Position numbers and translations under genes: made by a program. Shown one piece after another: positions 1 through 11,325 of a stretch of DNA of 64,000 nt. Numbering within the stretch: the first letter of the stretch is position 1; every line of letters starts with the position of its first letter. Origin of the DNA: Prostheceraeus crozeri (Eukaryota; Platyhelminthes; Polycladida; Euryleptidae); NCBI GenBank assembly GCA_907163375.1, contig CAJQUW010014423.1, positions 186,001-250,000 on the forward strand. Reading direction: 5' to 3'. Below the pieces are notes generated by a model, which did not search any database, was not told the DNA's origin, and saw only the letters and a list, made by a program, of their open reading frames with translations.

Positions 1-3000
1 GTGGTGAGGATGAAGTCACAGTGATACTATATAGTCAACACCACAACAACCTTGTACACTAAAATTTGCAATAGGTTCAGCAACATGTTCAGTCAAAGAG
101 AAGTTAATTTTAGCCGATGTATGTACATTATAAAAATCAATCATAAATTTTCGTGGTCGACCGTCTTGTTCAAGTTACAGAGAATGACTGTCGAATTCCT
201 CACAGGTTCGATCACCAATCAATTGCAAATCACGTGATCAACGGCTGACAGCAGGTCGCAGTCTGGCAGCAGCAAAGAGATAAACTGCTTTGTCTGCGTG
301 TTTGGGTCTAAAGATGACTTTCCTGAACACTGATGCTCACGGCCAGGACTAGTCTCGAGGGGCAAGATCAATTCTCCATTGAAAGTAATGCAAATTCAAG
401 TCTGTATTCTGACGAGCTAGAACAAGGACACCACATTAAACGTGCACTATCAGTCAATTTAGATCGTGAAGAGTCGAACGGTGTGAATAATATTTCCATT
501 TGACGAATTTATCACTAAGAAAAATTGAGCTAAAGATATGTACTTTTCACTTCATATTCCTGTCTGCAATCTGACCTTTGAAGTTCGTGTGTTCTCTGAT
601 AAGAGTTTCTTCTGTGACGAAAATGCAGACTTCTCTCTCTTTCCTCGTCATCTCTCTTTCCGCATCATGACTCGCCTCGATTCAGGCAGAAGTGATACTG
701 AGCGTCAATTAACGTTCAAGTCAGCGACGACCAATGGAGTCGCTTGTATGAGCCATTGATCGGCGCAGACTCTCCTTCCCTTCGCTGACGGGAGGACGAA
801 GCGATGCCCGGTGACAGGGAGTCGGCGAGTGGCTGGGCGCCAATCATACGCTCCAGGTGGATGATCGATCCCACACAATTTGGAGAGACATCAAAACTCC
901 CTGCTGACGGACCCAACTCTCTCTCTCTCTCTCACTCTCTCCCGCCTACAGTACGCGCGTTCTCTTGTTGGGAATCAACGACGCTGCTGCGACCCTTCGG
1001 CTCACGACCGCAGTCATTGCCAAGTTGACGACTGTACGTACACTCACATTCTCTGCGAACGCCAAATCGGCTCTCTTAAGGGCCACCACCTGCCTTGCAC
1101 TTAATAAATACATTCACTCACAGGGATTTGGCCTTTTTTCTGTTCGTACCTTGGGGAGGTCGTAACACTTCTGCTATGTACGCGTTCGACCAATCACACA
1201 AGCCACATAGAGACAAATATCTATGTCGATTTCTATCTCTTGCTACCACTGTATGGCTGGGATATAATATTATGTCCACTCTAGATTAACCCACATGCAA
1301 ACGAATCTGTCTCTGTGGGCAGCAGGGAGAAATGCACTACATCTCTACGCTTCCCGACAAACAGAGGCAAACCAAGTGCATAGTTTTAGTACATAAAACC
1401 AATGTCAAAGTAGAGATAAAAATAAAAGAGTAAGCTAACGCACAATGTCCTAAGTTCTTCTCGTTCTTGCCTAGAATTGATTTCACGACTGTCGTTTCTT
1501 GATCTCAAGTGCCTTTAAAATTCTCAGGGAAGTCACGACATGCAAGAACTTTGGTTGAGAAGTCTCCCTTTCATTTCATCTTGTGCTGGAAGACGGTACT
1601 ATTCATAGAATTTATGTGCTCACGAATTCTGATGTGGAGGTAGCGATCGGTGAATCCATACACATATCTCACATGTCATTTGGTAGACGCATCTGTTGAT
1701 GTTACGAAATCTTTCTTCTTTTACAGGACCATTCTTCAGAGTGCACCTTGAGGCTCTTACCTACGTCTAAAGACATATCGCTTTTTTGGTGTAGGTATAA
1801 CTATGCTAATAATATTTAGCATTCTAAAGAGTGGGAAATTTATATAAAAATTACTCTGAATAGTAATTTGGAATTGTACATGGTAAAAACATCGATGATC
1901 CATGTACGTGGATAAAATACATGATTAAAAGAGCGTTTCATGTAGTGAAGAATTGTCCATTTCAGTTAGATACCGACTTTACTAATAATATTGATGCTGT
2001 AAGAAGTGACAAATGCATTTAAATTACTCAAAGAATCGCTCATGGAGAAACATCGATGATCCATGGATATCGACATATGAAACATGTAGGGCCTATACGA
2101 CATATGAAATATGCATGTCTACTATTATTTCGAGTATTTTATATATGCCCTTTATATTTGATGAAATGGTGTGTATAAAATAAATATTCAGGTGACTTCA
2201 TCACCACTCTCTCTCTCTCTTTCTCACTCACTCACTCGTTCCCCTTTTCTTCTTCTTCTTCTACTCATTTTTCATCATCTTTCACATTCACTACATGTAC
2301 ACTGTAGCTACAATAGCAACAACATCAGTCAATGCTGAAGAACAGGTCAACAATATTAGGCCTAATTATGACATATATTTTCATTATTAAGCAATTCTAT
2401 CGGCACACATTTTGGTTCTCAAATTGAAACATTTATTGAAGTTTCTAAGTTCCACACCGTGCCCATCAGCAAGTCGACTTTCATCAGTTTGCTCGTGCGT
2501 TCGCTAAATTACTTAGCTAGTAATTTGCAAAACTTATGATATTAAATCAGTATGTAATTGAACCAAACAATTGCATAAGTATCTCGCTCAGTCTACGTAG
2601 TCGTATCTCGCTTCTATAACTTTCCGTCACTATATTAAGGAAACTCCCCACGCGCACGCAGCTGAGGAAGTTCGGTCACATTGTTGGCAGCCTGGTCGTG
2701 GCCGCATTCGCGAGCCATGAGCGGTCGATAATATTCTCTCGCTGGGAACTGTTGATACCTGTGACTCAGCGTCCATGCTTAATAATTATTGTCCGCCCAT
2801 CACGTGGGACAGAAAGCTGCGCAAGGCGCAGTAGCTTGTGCGATCTTCGTTCTCGTGGTCTATCGAACCCGTGTTAACTGCTTAATATTACAAAAGTCAG
2901 CGCATCAAGAGGATATTCTACCTACACACCTTTATTTATTTATCGTCGGTTTTGTGATCGTCTACGTTTTTTCATCATCTTACTTAGTTATCATGCACAA

Positions 3001-3446
3001 TATGAAGAACAATTCGAAAATGAACACTCGCATGTAGTCAGTGAGTTCTTCCACTCAATGAAACCATCAAGTTCCTTTGATTTGTGCATCAGAATTAAAA
3101 ATGTATCTCTTGGATCAAACTGCAGAAAAAGGGTAAGCTTCTAAATGTTTCCAAATTTATTTTGTCAACTTACAGCATTTAACTGCAAGTTTAGGTACAT
3201 GTATTTGGAAATTCGTAAATTACCGATTGTTGAGACAAAATAGTTTTCTTGTTGAGACAAAATAGTTGCATGCTAGAAACCGTAGAAACTATGAGCATGA
3301 AAGAACTTAATTAACGTATTAAAACCACTTCAATTTAGCACTTCAATATTTAGATATGTAGTAGGCTATACTTGTGCTATAGCATTAATATTTGGATGAC
3401 AAATAATTGAAAAAAAATTTGGAACAATTAAACATGGCATAAGGCA
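1..3446. other. host intergenic DNA, no gene recognised
   Basis: No open reading frame here resembles a known family. Low-complexity CT runs lie near 917-945 and 2206-2262. A motif, ACATCGATGATCCATG, occurs at about 1890 and again at about 2050 inside loosely similar sequence, which suggests an old imperfect duplication of about 160 bp. An 82-codon frame at 2789-3037 has two hydrophobic stretches but no recognisable family and is not called as a gene. Splice-aware evidence could still reveal short host exons. Confidence 0.5.
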
Positions 3447-3651
3447 CACTCTTAAAAAAATTGGTTTCCTGGAAAACCAATTTTGGTTTTTCAGTCTGTC
3501 CCGGGGGTGAAACCAAATATGGTTTTCCAGAGAACCAAATGAAATTGGTTCTCTAGGAAACCAAAAGTCATCGGTTTTCTGGGAAACCAAAATTGGTTTT
3601 TCGGCTTTTATATCTTGGTTTTCTGGAGAACCAATATTGGTTTCAAGAGTG
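3447..3651. mobile_element. 205-bp palindrome-rich MITE-like element
   Basis: The ends are inverted: CACTCTTAAAAA on the left and the reverse of CACTCTTGAAACCAA on the right. The interior is a series of at least five copies of a unit that is itself palindromic, near TTGGTTTTCTGGAGAACCAA, with paired variants such as TTGGTTTCCTGGAAAACCAA. The whole could fold into a multi-arm cruciform. No target duplication is clear and there is no coding capacity, so a non-autonomous DNA element is the best reading. The superfamily is unknown. Confidence 0.55.
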
Positions 3652-4421
3652 ACCCGATAATGGTTTTCTATATAATTTAATATATATACTAAATAATAGG
3701 CCTAATATAATAATAGCATAAAATAATATTATTAATTCATTTTTTATAATATAATTCCGACATGCTCTAATATATTTACTTCAACATACTAATTTTATTT
3801 TAAAACAACATCCACAAATTTTCGGCCCAGCATAAAATAAGCTCAATAAAGTGTGTAAAAGAATTATTGTGAAAATGTGTCAAAATGGGTGAATACTCAA
3901 ATGTGGTATTTTGAAGTTTACAATTTATCTAATGCCACACTAGATTTTCCAGAGCAGTACCGAAACGTCAAGAAGTCATTGTTTCTTATTTTTCACTTTT
4001 TTTCAGTCAAGCTTGCATAAAATAATACAAAAAGACGAGGGACGATGTCTTTAGTCACAAAATTTCCCATGAAGTTGAGACATTTACTAGTCTTCTCCAA
4101 GATTGTAAATAAAATCACAGATAGGCCTCCCGCAGGATGCACGCCCAACTAATCCGGTGCAGCGCAAAAAAACCACGTCGAATTTTTCGATGCCAATACT
4201 CGTTGCCACTGGAGTGGAACTCGCTACTGAAAAAAGGAAAAAACAATCTCTGAAAGATATCTTCAATATTAGGACTGTGTAGAAGAAGCATTTAGATAAT
4301 TACCGCAAATTAGTACGATGTTACTGAAGATGTGTGTGGAATAAAACTCAACTATGAAATCAATGTTTGTTGATGCGAAAATAATGTCATATAGGCCTAT
4401 ACTGTCATAAATAATATCACA
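3652..4421. other. AT-rich intergenic DNA, nothing recognised
   Basis: No coding region, tandem repeat or inverted repeat of note was seen between the two MITE-like elements. Confidence 0.4.
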
Positions 4422-4423
4422 TA

Positions 4424-4595
4424 CAGTCGAAGCTCGTTAATTCGAACACGGATAATTAAGATTTCGATTAATTATAATTATCAAACGGCATATTTTGTAT
4501 ATTTTGCATATATAGGCTGATATTTAATTAAGACTTTTGATAATTGAGAGATCAAAAATCTGGAATGTATGGTCTTAATTAACGAGATTTGACTG
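4424..4595. mobile_element. pogo/Tigger-like MITE (Tc1/mariner superfamily)
   Basis: A 172-bp element with inverted ends. The left begins CAGTCGAAGCTCGTTAATTC and the right is the reverse complement of CAGTCAAATCTCGTTAATTA. It is flanked on both sides by TA (4422-4423 and 4596-4597), the target duplication of Tc1/mariner elements. The start CAGT followed by CTCGTTAATTCGA is typical of pogo/Tigger termini. It has no coding capacity, so it is non-autonomous. Confidence 0.75.
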
Positions 4596-4959
4596 TAGCA
4601 CAATCAGAAATAATGATAGACAATACATTTTTCAGACAAAATTTTGTACACCATTAGCGGCATGCACATAAAAAACGACGCCATGTGACCCAAACACCAC
4701 AAGAAGAGCTTTTCTGTACAATAAGTGGCATGCAAAGTAAATGCGGCTGTTAACAACAAAAGAGAGTTACACATTACACTATGCAAAATAAACTCTTCTA
4801 CACAGTGGCATGTTGGGCTTGTACAAAACACGCCGAAAACAAGACTATGTAATAAGCATACAAAAGCAAAATTTCTCATGCAAAATCAACACGAATTAAA
4901 CGGCAACAATTGTTTACTGCAGCTGCTGTAATTTGGCGATGATATATACGTGTACATTG

Positions 4960-5064
4960 AATGACACTTGCTCTTAACTGAAAGTGCAAATGTAATAAAT
5001 GAATAAATAAATTTTATTTATATATTTCCTACATTTGCACTTTCAGTTTTGAACAAGTGTCATT
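4960..5064. repeat. 105-bp imperfect hairpin
   Basis: Two 35-nt arms, AATGACACTTG...AAATGTA and its inverse, pair with about four mismatches around an AT-rich loop that can pair further. It may be a tiny MITE. The fold also resembles a microRNA-type precursor, but nothing in the sequence decides between these. Confidence 0.5.
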
Positions 5065-6929
5065 GGCATAACTAGGTTTCAAGAATTCATTTATTCATAA
5101 TTTCCCGTGTATGAGGTAAATTGGAAATTCATCAAGGCTAAAATTAAACTTGTATAAAGCTATACAGCAGACTATAGGACTTCATGTATATTCTACAAGA
5201 CTATATGGCTGATATAATACATCATATTTGTTATAAAAAGAAATTTTTAAAAGCTTTGAAAAATGGTCGAACATGAATATGAAGTCATTTGTATACATGT
5301 ACTGCAAGCGATCTCTACATACATGTAGGCTACAAACAGAGTAGGCACGGTAGTCATGAGATTAAACGACAAAATTGCTAGATGCCCGAATAATTTGTAA
5401 GGGAATACTTACATGAATACTCATATTCATTCATAATTAAATAGAGCAATTTGAGATTGAATTGCTAAGACTATTTAAGCATGTCAGCTATACAGTACAT
5501 GAAGGACTGTTGGAAACAACTGTTAAAATCTTCTAATATACTCACGTTTTGTGTGGATCATATGTAATTCCATACATAGTGCAATGAGGGATAGACGTTG
5601 AAACAGCAAAATAAATTTCACAGTACCACAAGAAATAAGATGACAGCACGTTTAATTCACTGCACTTGACACGGTCACTAGAACAAATGAGGACGTACGA
5701 GAATCACACGAAAGAAGAATGATACTACTAATAAAACACCCGCAAATAAAGTATGACTTATTAATGTCATGTATCAAAACAAATACAATGAAAAGTATGA
5801 ATTATTGTCAATTCCTGAATTTTCTTTTAGAGAGCGATCTATTTGTTTCTGAACGATAGAATTACTTCAAAATAACAAATTTCACAATTTTATTTAAGTC
5901 GTGAATGATCGTCATCGGATAATGACAGAAAAAAATAAAGGGACTAATTTTGCTGTCGACAAAGTATGAGCGGGAAGGCAGTTAATTGTTCAAAAGTGAT
6001 AGTGGGTCAATTGCGAATGCATTGTTCATGATGCGATCCTACCAAGGTAAGAAAGGATGCTTTACAGCGATGGATATAGGATTACTGATTCACTTCATTG
6101 GCCGCATGGTCTATGTTCAACATGGTCATGATGAATGTTGCATGACGGTATTTGTAATTGTTCGATTTTGCTCGCAAATAATGGTATACGCTTCTGAACC
6201 ATCTGGACTACAAAATCATCGAACATCGAGCCCATGATTTGTAATTGATACCTATGCGCCTAACCATATAATCATCGCTAGAATAGGTCTTTGTAACAAA
6301 ATATGCTGTAAAGTATACTTTTTGCTGCCATGTATAAACTATCATTCATGTCATTCCCAACGCCATTTTTCTCAAAATTATGTTGTGTTCATGCAGTTGT
6401 TCGAATCATGTTCTACAAAGCTCATGCGGCTATACTGAAACACAGTATTAGGGCCTACGTACAGTTTTTTTTCATATTATGGTTGCTAATTGGCGCTCGA
6501 ATCGACAGAATAAATGCTTTTGAAATCTAGCAACCTAGCTGTCAACGTTGTAAAAAATAATTGTAGGCCTATTTTGCAATAGGAATGATCATTCCAATTT
6601 CAGTTACGGATTCACTATCATAAGCATTTGCTCACAAAGTCACAAGTATTTTTTTATGCCAGCTGTGATGATTGCTGATAGACTTACCTATGCTGCTAGG
6701 TCATTGACCTCATATGAATAGAACTCCATGATAATCATTATACTGTTTCCCACATTCGCATGTAGGCCTGTGAAAACATGAATTTTTGATTACCGCGAAG
6801 CTGCATGAGCTTATCATAAGCTTTATATTGCGTAGGCCTATACGCATAGAAATTCGAAATGAATGAAGTTTATATAGGACACATACGCACCGTTATTTGG
6901 AATTTAGATGCAGGCCTATAACAGTAATG
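5065..6929. other. intergenic DNA left of Polinton 1, no gene recognised
   Basis: Short frames occur (for example 5986-6237 and 6330-6530) but none resembles a family or shows splice-site context. No repeat structure stands out. The last tens of bases may already be decayed Polinton end, because the sequence GACCGTTCCAGGACACC at about 6939 is shared with the left end of the second Polinton near 60719. Confidence 0.4.
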
Positions 6930-6956
6930 GGCAAAAGACCGTTCCAGGACACCATA

Positions 6957-7262
6957 AAATTCAAAAAAATAGTATCTTTAAAAACGACTAAATTTATCAA
7001 TTTATGTCATTATTTCAGGTTTTTAAGACCTAAATTCATGAATTTAGACCGTTTGAGAACAAGACAAATTCAAAAAATAGTATCTTTAAAAGCGACATAA
7101 ATTCATGAATTTGAACCCTTTTTCAGGTTTTTAAGACATAAATACATGAATTTAGACCATTTAAAAAGTACCATTTTTTGAAAAATGGTATTTTTAAAAA
7201 CGACATAAATTTATGAATTTGAACCCTTTTTCAGGTTATGAAGACCTAAATTCATAAATTTG
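6957..7262. repeat. Polinton 1 left subterminal tandem repeats
   Basis: Three imperfect copies of a unit of about 120 bp start near 6957, 7074 and 7190. Each contains TAGTATCTTTAAAA or a close variant, a CGACATAAATTCATGAATTTGA-type segment, and TTCAGGTTTTTAAGACC. A related single copy lies near 60745-60800 in the second Polinton, so these belong to the element's end. Confidence 0.7.
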
Positions 7263-7432
7263 GGCGTTTTTAAAAATACCCAATTTTTCAAATTTTTCAA
7301 AATCTCAAAATTTGAGAATTACAATTTTCACCCCCAAAATCATGACCATTCCAGGACATCGAAAAAATCAGAAAAGACAAAAATCTCAAATTTGAGAATT
7401 ACAATTTTTACCTTGAAAATCATGACCGACAT

Positions 7433-7632
7433 TGTACAATTGTATGATAAGATTGATTGTTGTATTATTATATTTGATATTTAAGCATGATTCATGGAAA
7501 TTAGTAGTAACACATTTTGGATTATTTTGAAATGTAATTAAATTTTCTTTTGTTCTCCAGTCTACTGATAGTAGACTGCTATTGTACAATTGTGTGATAA
7601 GATTGATTGTTGTATTATTATATTTGATGCAA
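7433..7632. repeat. 50-bp direct repeat, two copies
   Basis: The sequence TGTACAATTGTATGATAAGA and the following 30 bases occur at 7433-7483 and, nearly identical, at 7583-7632. Spacing is 150 bp. It lies between the subterminal repeats and the first gene of Polinton 1. Function unknown. Confidence 0.7.
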
Positions 7633-7709
7633 AGTACACTGCCATTGTTTTTATTTTTCTGTACAAGAAGTAGACATTATTACAGTTATTGGAATTTATT
7701 TCATTTAAA

Positions 7710-7838
7710 ATGAATGATGAAAATCCGACAGTTATACTGAGTAATACTATAGGTGATATATGTCCTCAGGTTAATAACATGACTGAGTTTTTAAAAATTA
7801 TACGACAAACAAACAACTACGAATTTCGATTTAAATAG
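7710..7838 (+). CDS. small 42-codon frame in Polinton 1, unidentified
   Basis: A short open frame starting MNDENPTVILSN and ending EFRFK lies just upstream of the first larger gene. It resembles no family I recognise. It may be a small Polinton gene or chance; it is listed because it fills the gap before 7889. Confidence 0.25.
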   Translation: MNDENPTVILSNTIGDICPQVNNMTEFLKIIRQTNNYEFRFK

Positions 7839-7888
7839 AATTTCAGAAGATTGTATTCAAAATATTTATTCAAAATATTTCTTTAAAA

Positions 7889-8770
7889 ATGGATGAAACA
7901 AAAGTGGATGAAACCTCAACGGTGAAGAAAATGGAAGAAACCGCAAAAATATATCCTTCGTTATCATATGAACGTAGTTCTACTTTAATGGACATTGAAA
8001 AGATTAACATTGAAAAAATGAACAAAGAAAAACCCAAAGATAGAGTTAGGTATATGAAAGATAAGGAATCTCAATTATTATTAAGATTAGAGCATTATAA
8101 TAAATTAAGAAAGAGATGGACGATAGCTAAGAATGTGACACAAAACGTTGGAGCATGTTTAACAATAAGTTTAGGTGCTTTAACAATTGTTATATCTTCA
8201 GGTGTTTTATTAATTCCTGTTGTTGTTACAGCTTTAACAGGTACGGGTGTTTTTGCAACTTCAGTTGTTACAATGTTAAATAAATCTTTAATAACTAAGA
8301 AACGAAAATCATTAAAAACTAAGCATTTACATATTAAAGAAGTTTATGACAAATTACACTACTACTTTCAAAGAGCATGTGATGATAATGTTATTACGTT
8401 AGATGAGATTGAAATATTTGATCAAATAGCTAATGAAGCTAATAAAATATTAATATTTAAATTAAATTTAAAATTAATTTTTAAAATAATAATTAAAATA
8501 TTTCAATTACAGTCAGAAAAAGTTGGTGATAAAAATAAAAAGGATGATAAAACTTTTAGTGATGGTAAAATTTCTAATGAAGAAAATGATAAAATTTTTT
8601 TAGAAGAACTAAAAAGCTTTATTAGACAAAACTTTATTAAACAAATCTTTAGACGAGAAAACTTAAAACAAAAAGATGTCAGACAACAAACCAATAAAAA
8701 AATAATTTGTTCAGTAAAATTTTTTTGCTGTATTCCAATGTTACCACAAAATTCAAATATTATATTTTAG
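7889..8770 (+). CDS. Polinton protein with membrane segment, unidentified
   Basis: A 293-codon frame. The first 85 residues are charged (many K, E, D). A strongly hydrophobic stretch at about residues 90-128 (glycine, valine, isoleucine and leucine rich, with GALTIVISSGVLLIPVVVTA) could span or insert in a membrane. The C-terminal third is lysine-rich. The start of this gene lies in sequence also present, inverted, at the right end (24938-24985). A shortened relative sits at 60830-60950 in the second Polinton with the same ETAKIYPSLS-type start. It is the first gene of the plus-strand block and overlaps the next frame at its end. I do not recognise the family; a membrane-active virion component is only a guess. 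The high AT content matches its neighbours. Confidence 0.55.
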   Translation: MDETKVDETSTVKKMEETAKIYPSLSYERSSTLMDIEKINIEKMNKEKPKDRVRYMKDKESQLLLRLEHYNKLRKRWTIAKNVTQNVGACLTISLGALTIVISSGVLLIPVVVTALTGTGVFATSVVTMLNKSLITKKRKSLKTKHLHIKEVYDKLHYYFQRACDDNVITLDEIEIFDQIANEANKILIFKLNLKLIFKIIIKIFQLQSEKVGDKNKKDDKTFSDGKISNEENDKIFLEELKSFIRQNFIKQIFRRENLKQKDVRQQTNKKIICSVKFFCCIPMLPQNSNIIF

Positions 8771-8772
8771 AA

Positions 8773-9621
8773 ATGGATAAAATTAGAGCTGATAATTTTA
8801 AAAGAATAAAACAATTAGAAGAGTTAATAAAACAAAGAAATATTATGAAAGAAAATCATCTTCAACATAGAATGATAAAAGCTGGTATTCAATCTGATAT
8901 GTTTGAAAAAATGCAGCAAACCGAGCAAGTAAAAACTGATTTTGAAAAAACTATTGAACCATTTAAAACTCTTGAAAAAGAACTTACAAATAATGATAAA
9001 CAAATTGATATAACAGATCCAGAGCACAAAACTATATTAGATGACTATGGATTACTAGAATCAAACATTAATAAGAAATTACCAGAATCTATGCAATTTG
9101 AACATTCTATCTCATTTATAGATGGAAAAACAATACCTAGATTTTATCTCGGACAAAAAGAAATATTTCCACAACCTTTTCGAGGTTTAATTTTTTCACC
9201 AGATAAATCTCCTTTTAGTTTAGATAGACATTTTGTTGATCTTTTAAGAGGAGCAGATTTAAATAATTATGCTGTAGAAGATCTCATAAAATATAAAGCT
9301 ATGTTAGATAGAGTTGGTGCAGTAAAATCTCTTAGACGTTATAAACAATTAGAAAATTTATTATCAACGGGAGTTAAAGTAGGAAAAGGTTTTAAAACAG
9401 AAACAACTGTATTTTTACCAGATGATCCACAAGAATTACTAAATAGATTAAATATTTTAATATCTGCAATAAAAGAAGGACATAATTCTAGTTTCAATGA
9501 AATTCATGCTATATTGAAAAGACTGTTAGAAAAGAAGATTCTAAATGAAGAGGATTATAAAAGTATAACGAACCGACGTTCTAGGGCTTCGCCCGTAGCT
9601 GAAATATGTTGTTGTTTTTAA
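8773..9621 (+). CDS. Polinton coiled-coil protein, unidentified
   Basis: About 282 codons from the ATG at 8773 (MDKIRADNFKRIKQLEEL). An open frame extends further upstream to 8707 but overlaps the preceding gene. Residues 1-90 look like a coiled coil (many K/E with leucine and isoleucine spacing). The middle contains FYLGQKEIFPQPFRG and LDRHFVDLLRGADLNNY, which resemble conserved segments I associate with an unassigned Polinton structural gene. The last 15 codons are unusual: they run through a GC-rich double-hairpin module (9570-9594) and encode RRSRASPV before the stop. The minor capsid gene follows 40 bp downstream, so the two may be co-transcribed. Confidence 0.55.
   Translation: MDKIRADNFKRIKQLEELIKQRNIMKENHLQHRMIKAGIQSDMFEKMQQTEQVKTDFEKTIEPFKTLEKELTNNDKQIDITDPEHKTILDDYGLLESNINKKLPESMQFEHSISFIDGKTIPRFYLGQKEIFPQPFRGLIFSPDKSPFSLDRHFVDLLRGADLNNYAVEDLIKYKAMLDRVGAVKSLRRYKQLENLLSTGVKVGKGFKTETTVFLPDDPQELLNRLNILISAIKEGHNSSFNEIHAILKRLLEKKILNEEDYKSITNRRSRASPVAEICCCF
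9570..9594. repeat. double-hairpin module, at end of coiled-coil gene
   Basis: GAACCGACGTTC (imperfect stem) then TA then GGGCTTCGCCC (stem GGGC/GCCC, loop TTC). It is GC-rich in very AT-rich surroundings and belongs to the family also seen at 13989, 15701, 16840, 18718, 19288, 20850, 23826 and 63459. Here it lies inside the last codons of the gene. Confidence 0.75.
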
Positions 9622-9661
9622 TTTTTTATAAAAGATATTTATTCAAAATTTTAACTAAAAA

Positions 9662-10446
9662 ATGTGTTCAGCAGATTTAGACAAAATTAATTATCATTTA
9701 GAAAATCTAACAGAGATTTTGGGTTCATCAAAATTTAGTACGACGGTAAAAATTATAACAACTACTTCATCACACACTTGTAATTTAGAACCCATTCTAC
9801 ATTTGGAACAAAATAAAAATTATCAAATTGCATTGACTAGTTTCTCCACATTTATCACTATTCAAAATGTTAAGATGTGAATGATCAATTTAGATATTCT
9901 ACTGATAAAGGAAAAACGTGGAAAATACTAACTTTTCTTCCTGGTTCTTACGAAGTTGAATCAATATCAAATGAAATTAAGAGACATTTAGGTATACCAT
10001 TTAAAGATAAGAAACAATTACATTTTGCAGTTGAACCGGCAGTTAATAAATTTTCTCTTACTTTAGACGAAAATCATCAAGTTGATTTTAATCATGATAG
10101 ATCATTGTCAAAGCTATTAGGATTTAATAAACAAACCTATAGTCAAGGTTATCATTTAGGTGAGAAGATTCCAAAAATAACTGAAATAAATTCAATTGTT
10201 GTAAATTGTGACATTATTGAAGGAGGATATATAAATGGTAAATTGTCAAATTTAATATTCAGTTTTCCAGCTTTTACTGTACCCATTGGTTATAGATTAA
10301 ATGTATTTCCCCAAACATTAATATATTTTCCTATTACAAGAAAAACTATTAACAACATTAACATTAGAATCACTGATGAGAAAGGACAAGAAATAAATTT
10401 TGGAGGTGAAGAGATTATGATAGATCTTTTGGTTCGGGAGGTATAA
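9662..10446 (+). pseudogene. Polinton minor capsid (penton-like) protein gene, broken
   Basis: The region encodes the conserved pattern of Polinton minor capsid proteins. There is an N-terminal segment with LEPILHLEQNKNYQIAL, then RYSTDKGKTW, a FLPGSYEVESISNEI block, KLLGFN, the segment SIVVNCDIIEGGYING, and a C-terminal LTDEKGQ-like and GGEEIMIDLLVREV block. These proteins form the vertices of the predicted icosahedral particle together with the double-jelly-roll major capsid protein (19346-20679 here). The gene sits between the coiled-coil gene and the packaging ATPase on the plus strand, a common neighbourhood. The copy is a fossil with about one break. Confidence 0.75.
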
Positions 10447-10589
10447 ACTCCCACACAAAGCTATAGAAGTTTAATTTTCTTCTTCTTATTATTATTCTTC
10501 TTATTCTTCTTCTTTAGAAACAAAAAATAAAAAAATTAAAAATAAAATTTTTTTATTAAGAGTGATTATTTTTATTATTGGAGAGAAGT

Positions 10590-11325
10590 ACTACCATTAA
10601 ATAAAAAAAACTTAAATTTAATCATCATCCAAATTTATCTAATAAAGTTTTGTCAGTTATTTGTGGAAGATCAGGATGTGGAAAAACATATCTATTATTT
10701 AAAATTTTAACGACTCCAAATTTTTTGGATTATAACAATCTTATAATTTATACAACAACAGCAGAACAACCCGTCTATCAATTTTTAAAATATGGATTTG
10801 AAAATAATCTTAAAAAATCAGCAATTGCTTCATTATTCAAAGAATATGAAAAATTCTGAAGATGAAGAAGAAATAAGTTCGTGGTGTGAAGAAGCAGCAA
10901 AAAATAGTCAGTTAGTAGAATCCAATAAAAATAAGCATATAAAGATACAATTAATAGATGATAGTTGTAATATGCAAGATCCTAGTAAACTAGATAAAAT
11001 AATGAAACATTGTGTAATTTTTGATGATTGTGTTAATGACAGAAATCTGTCAGTTCAGAGAAATTATTTCACAAGAGGTAGACATAATAACTGTAGTGTT
11101 TTTTATTTAACACAAAGTACGTATTCATTAGACGGAAGTGTTATTAGAAAGAATGCAAATATATTTATACTATTTGAAATAAATGCAAGAAACTTAAGTG
11201 ATTTGTTAAGAGATTTATGCGTAAGAAATAAAGATGAATTTAAACAATCGTGTAACAATGCTTGGTCAAAAGATTATGGCTTCATTACAATTAATATTGA
11301 TAAAAAATTCATGATAGAGTTATAG
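10590..11325 (+). pseudogene. Polinton packaging ATPase (FtsK/HerA-like), broken
   Basis: A Walker A motif, GRSGCGKT, lies near the start of the region, followed by a P-loop-ATPase-type strand (NLIIYTTT). Further on are the Walker B strand HCVIFDDC and the segment TRGRHNNCSVFYLTQSTY, the typical sensor region of Polinton and adenovirus/NCLDV-type genome-packaging ATPases. In intact relatives the enzyme drives DNA into preformed capsids. It is the last plus-strand gene and converges on DNA polymerase B, with about 105 bp between the two gene ends. The copy is broken, with about one break. Confidence 0.8.

Noticed and set aside
200-225. GGTTCGATC as a tRNA T-arm
   Set aside because: No acceptor, D-arm or anticodon arm could be placed around it.
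2789-3037. 82-codon frame with two hydrophobic stretches as a host gene
   Set aside because: No family resemblance, no promoter or splice context, and AT-rich frames of this length are expected by chance.
3366-3590. 74-codon frame with repeated NHIWF/NWFSRKPI words
   Set aside because: It is the translation of the palindromic repeat units of the MITE-like element.
4604-4879. 91-codon minus-strand frame
   Set aside because: Cys and aromatic-rich low-likelihood sequence opposite another open frame, with no recognisable domain.
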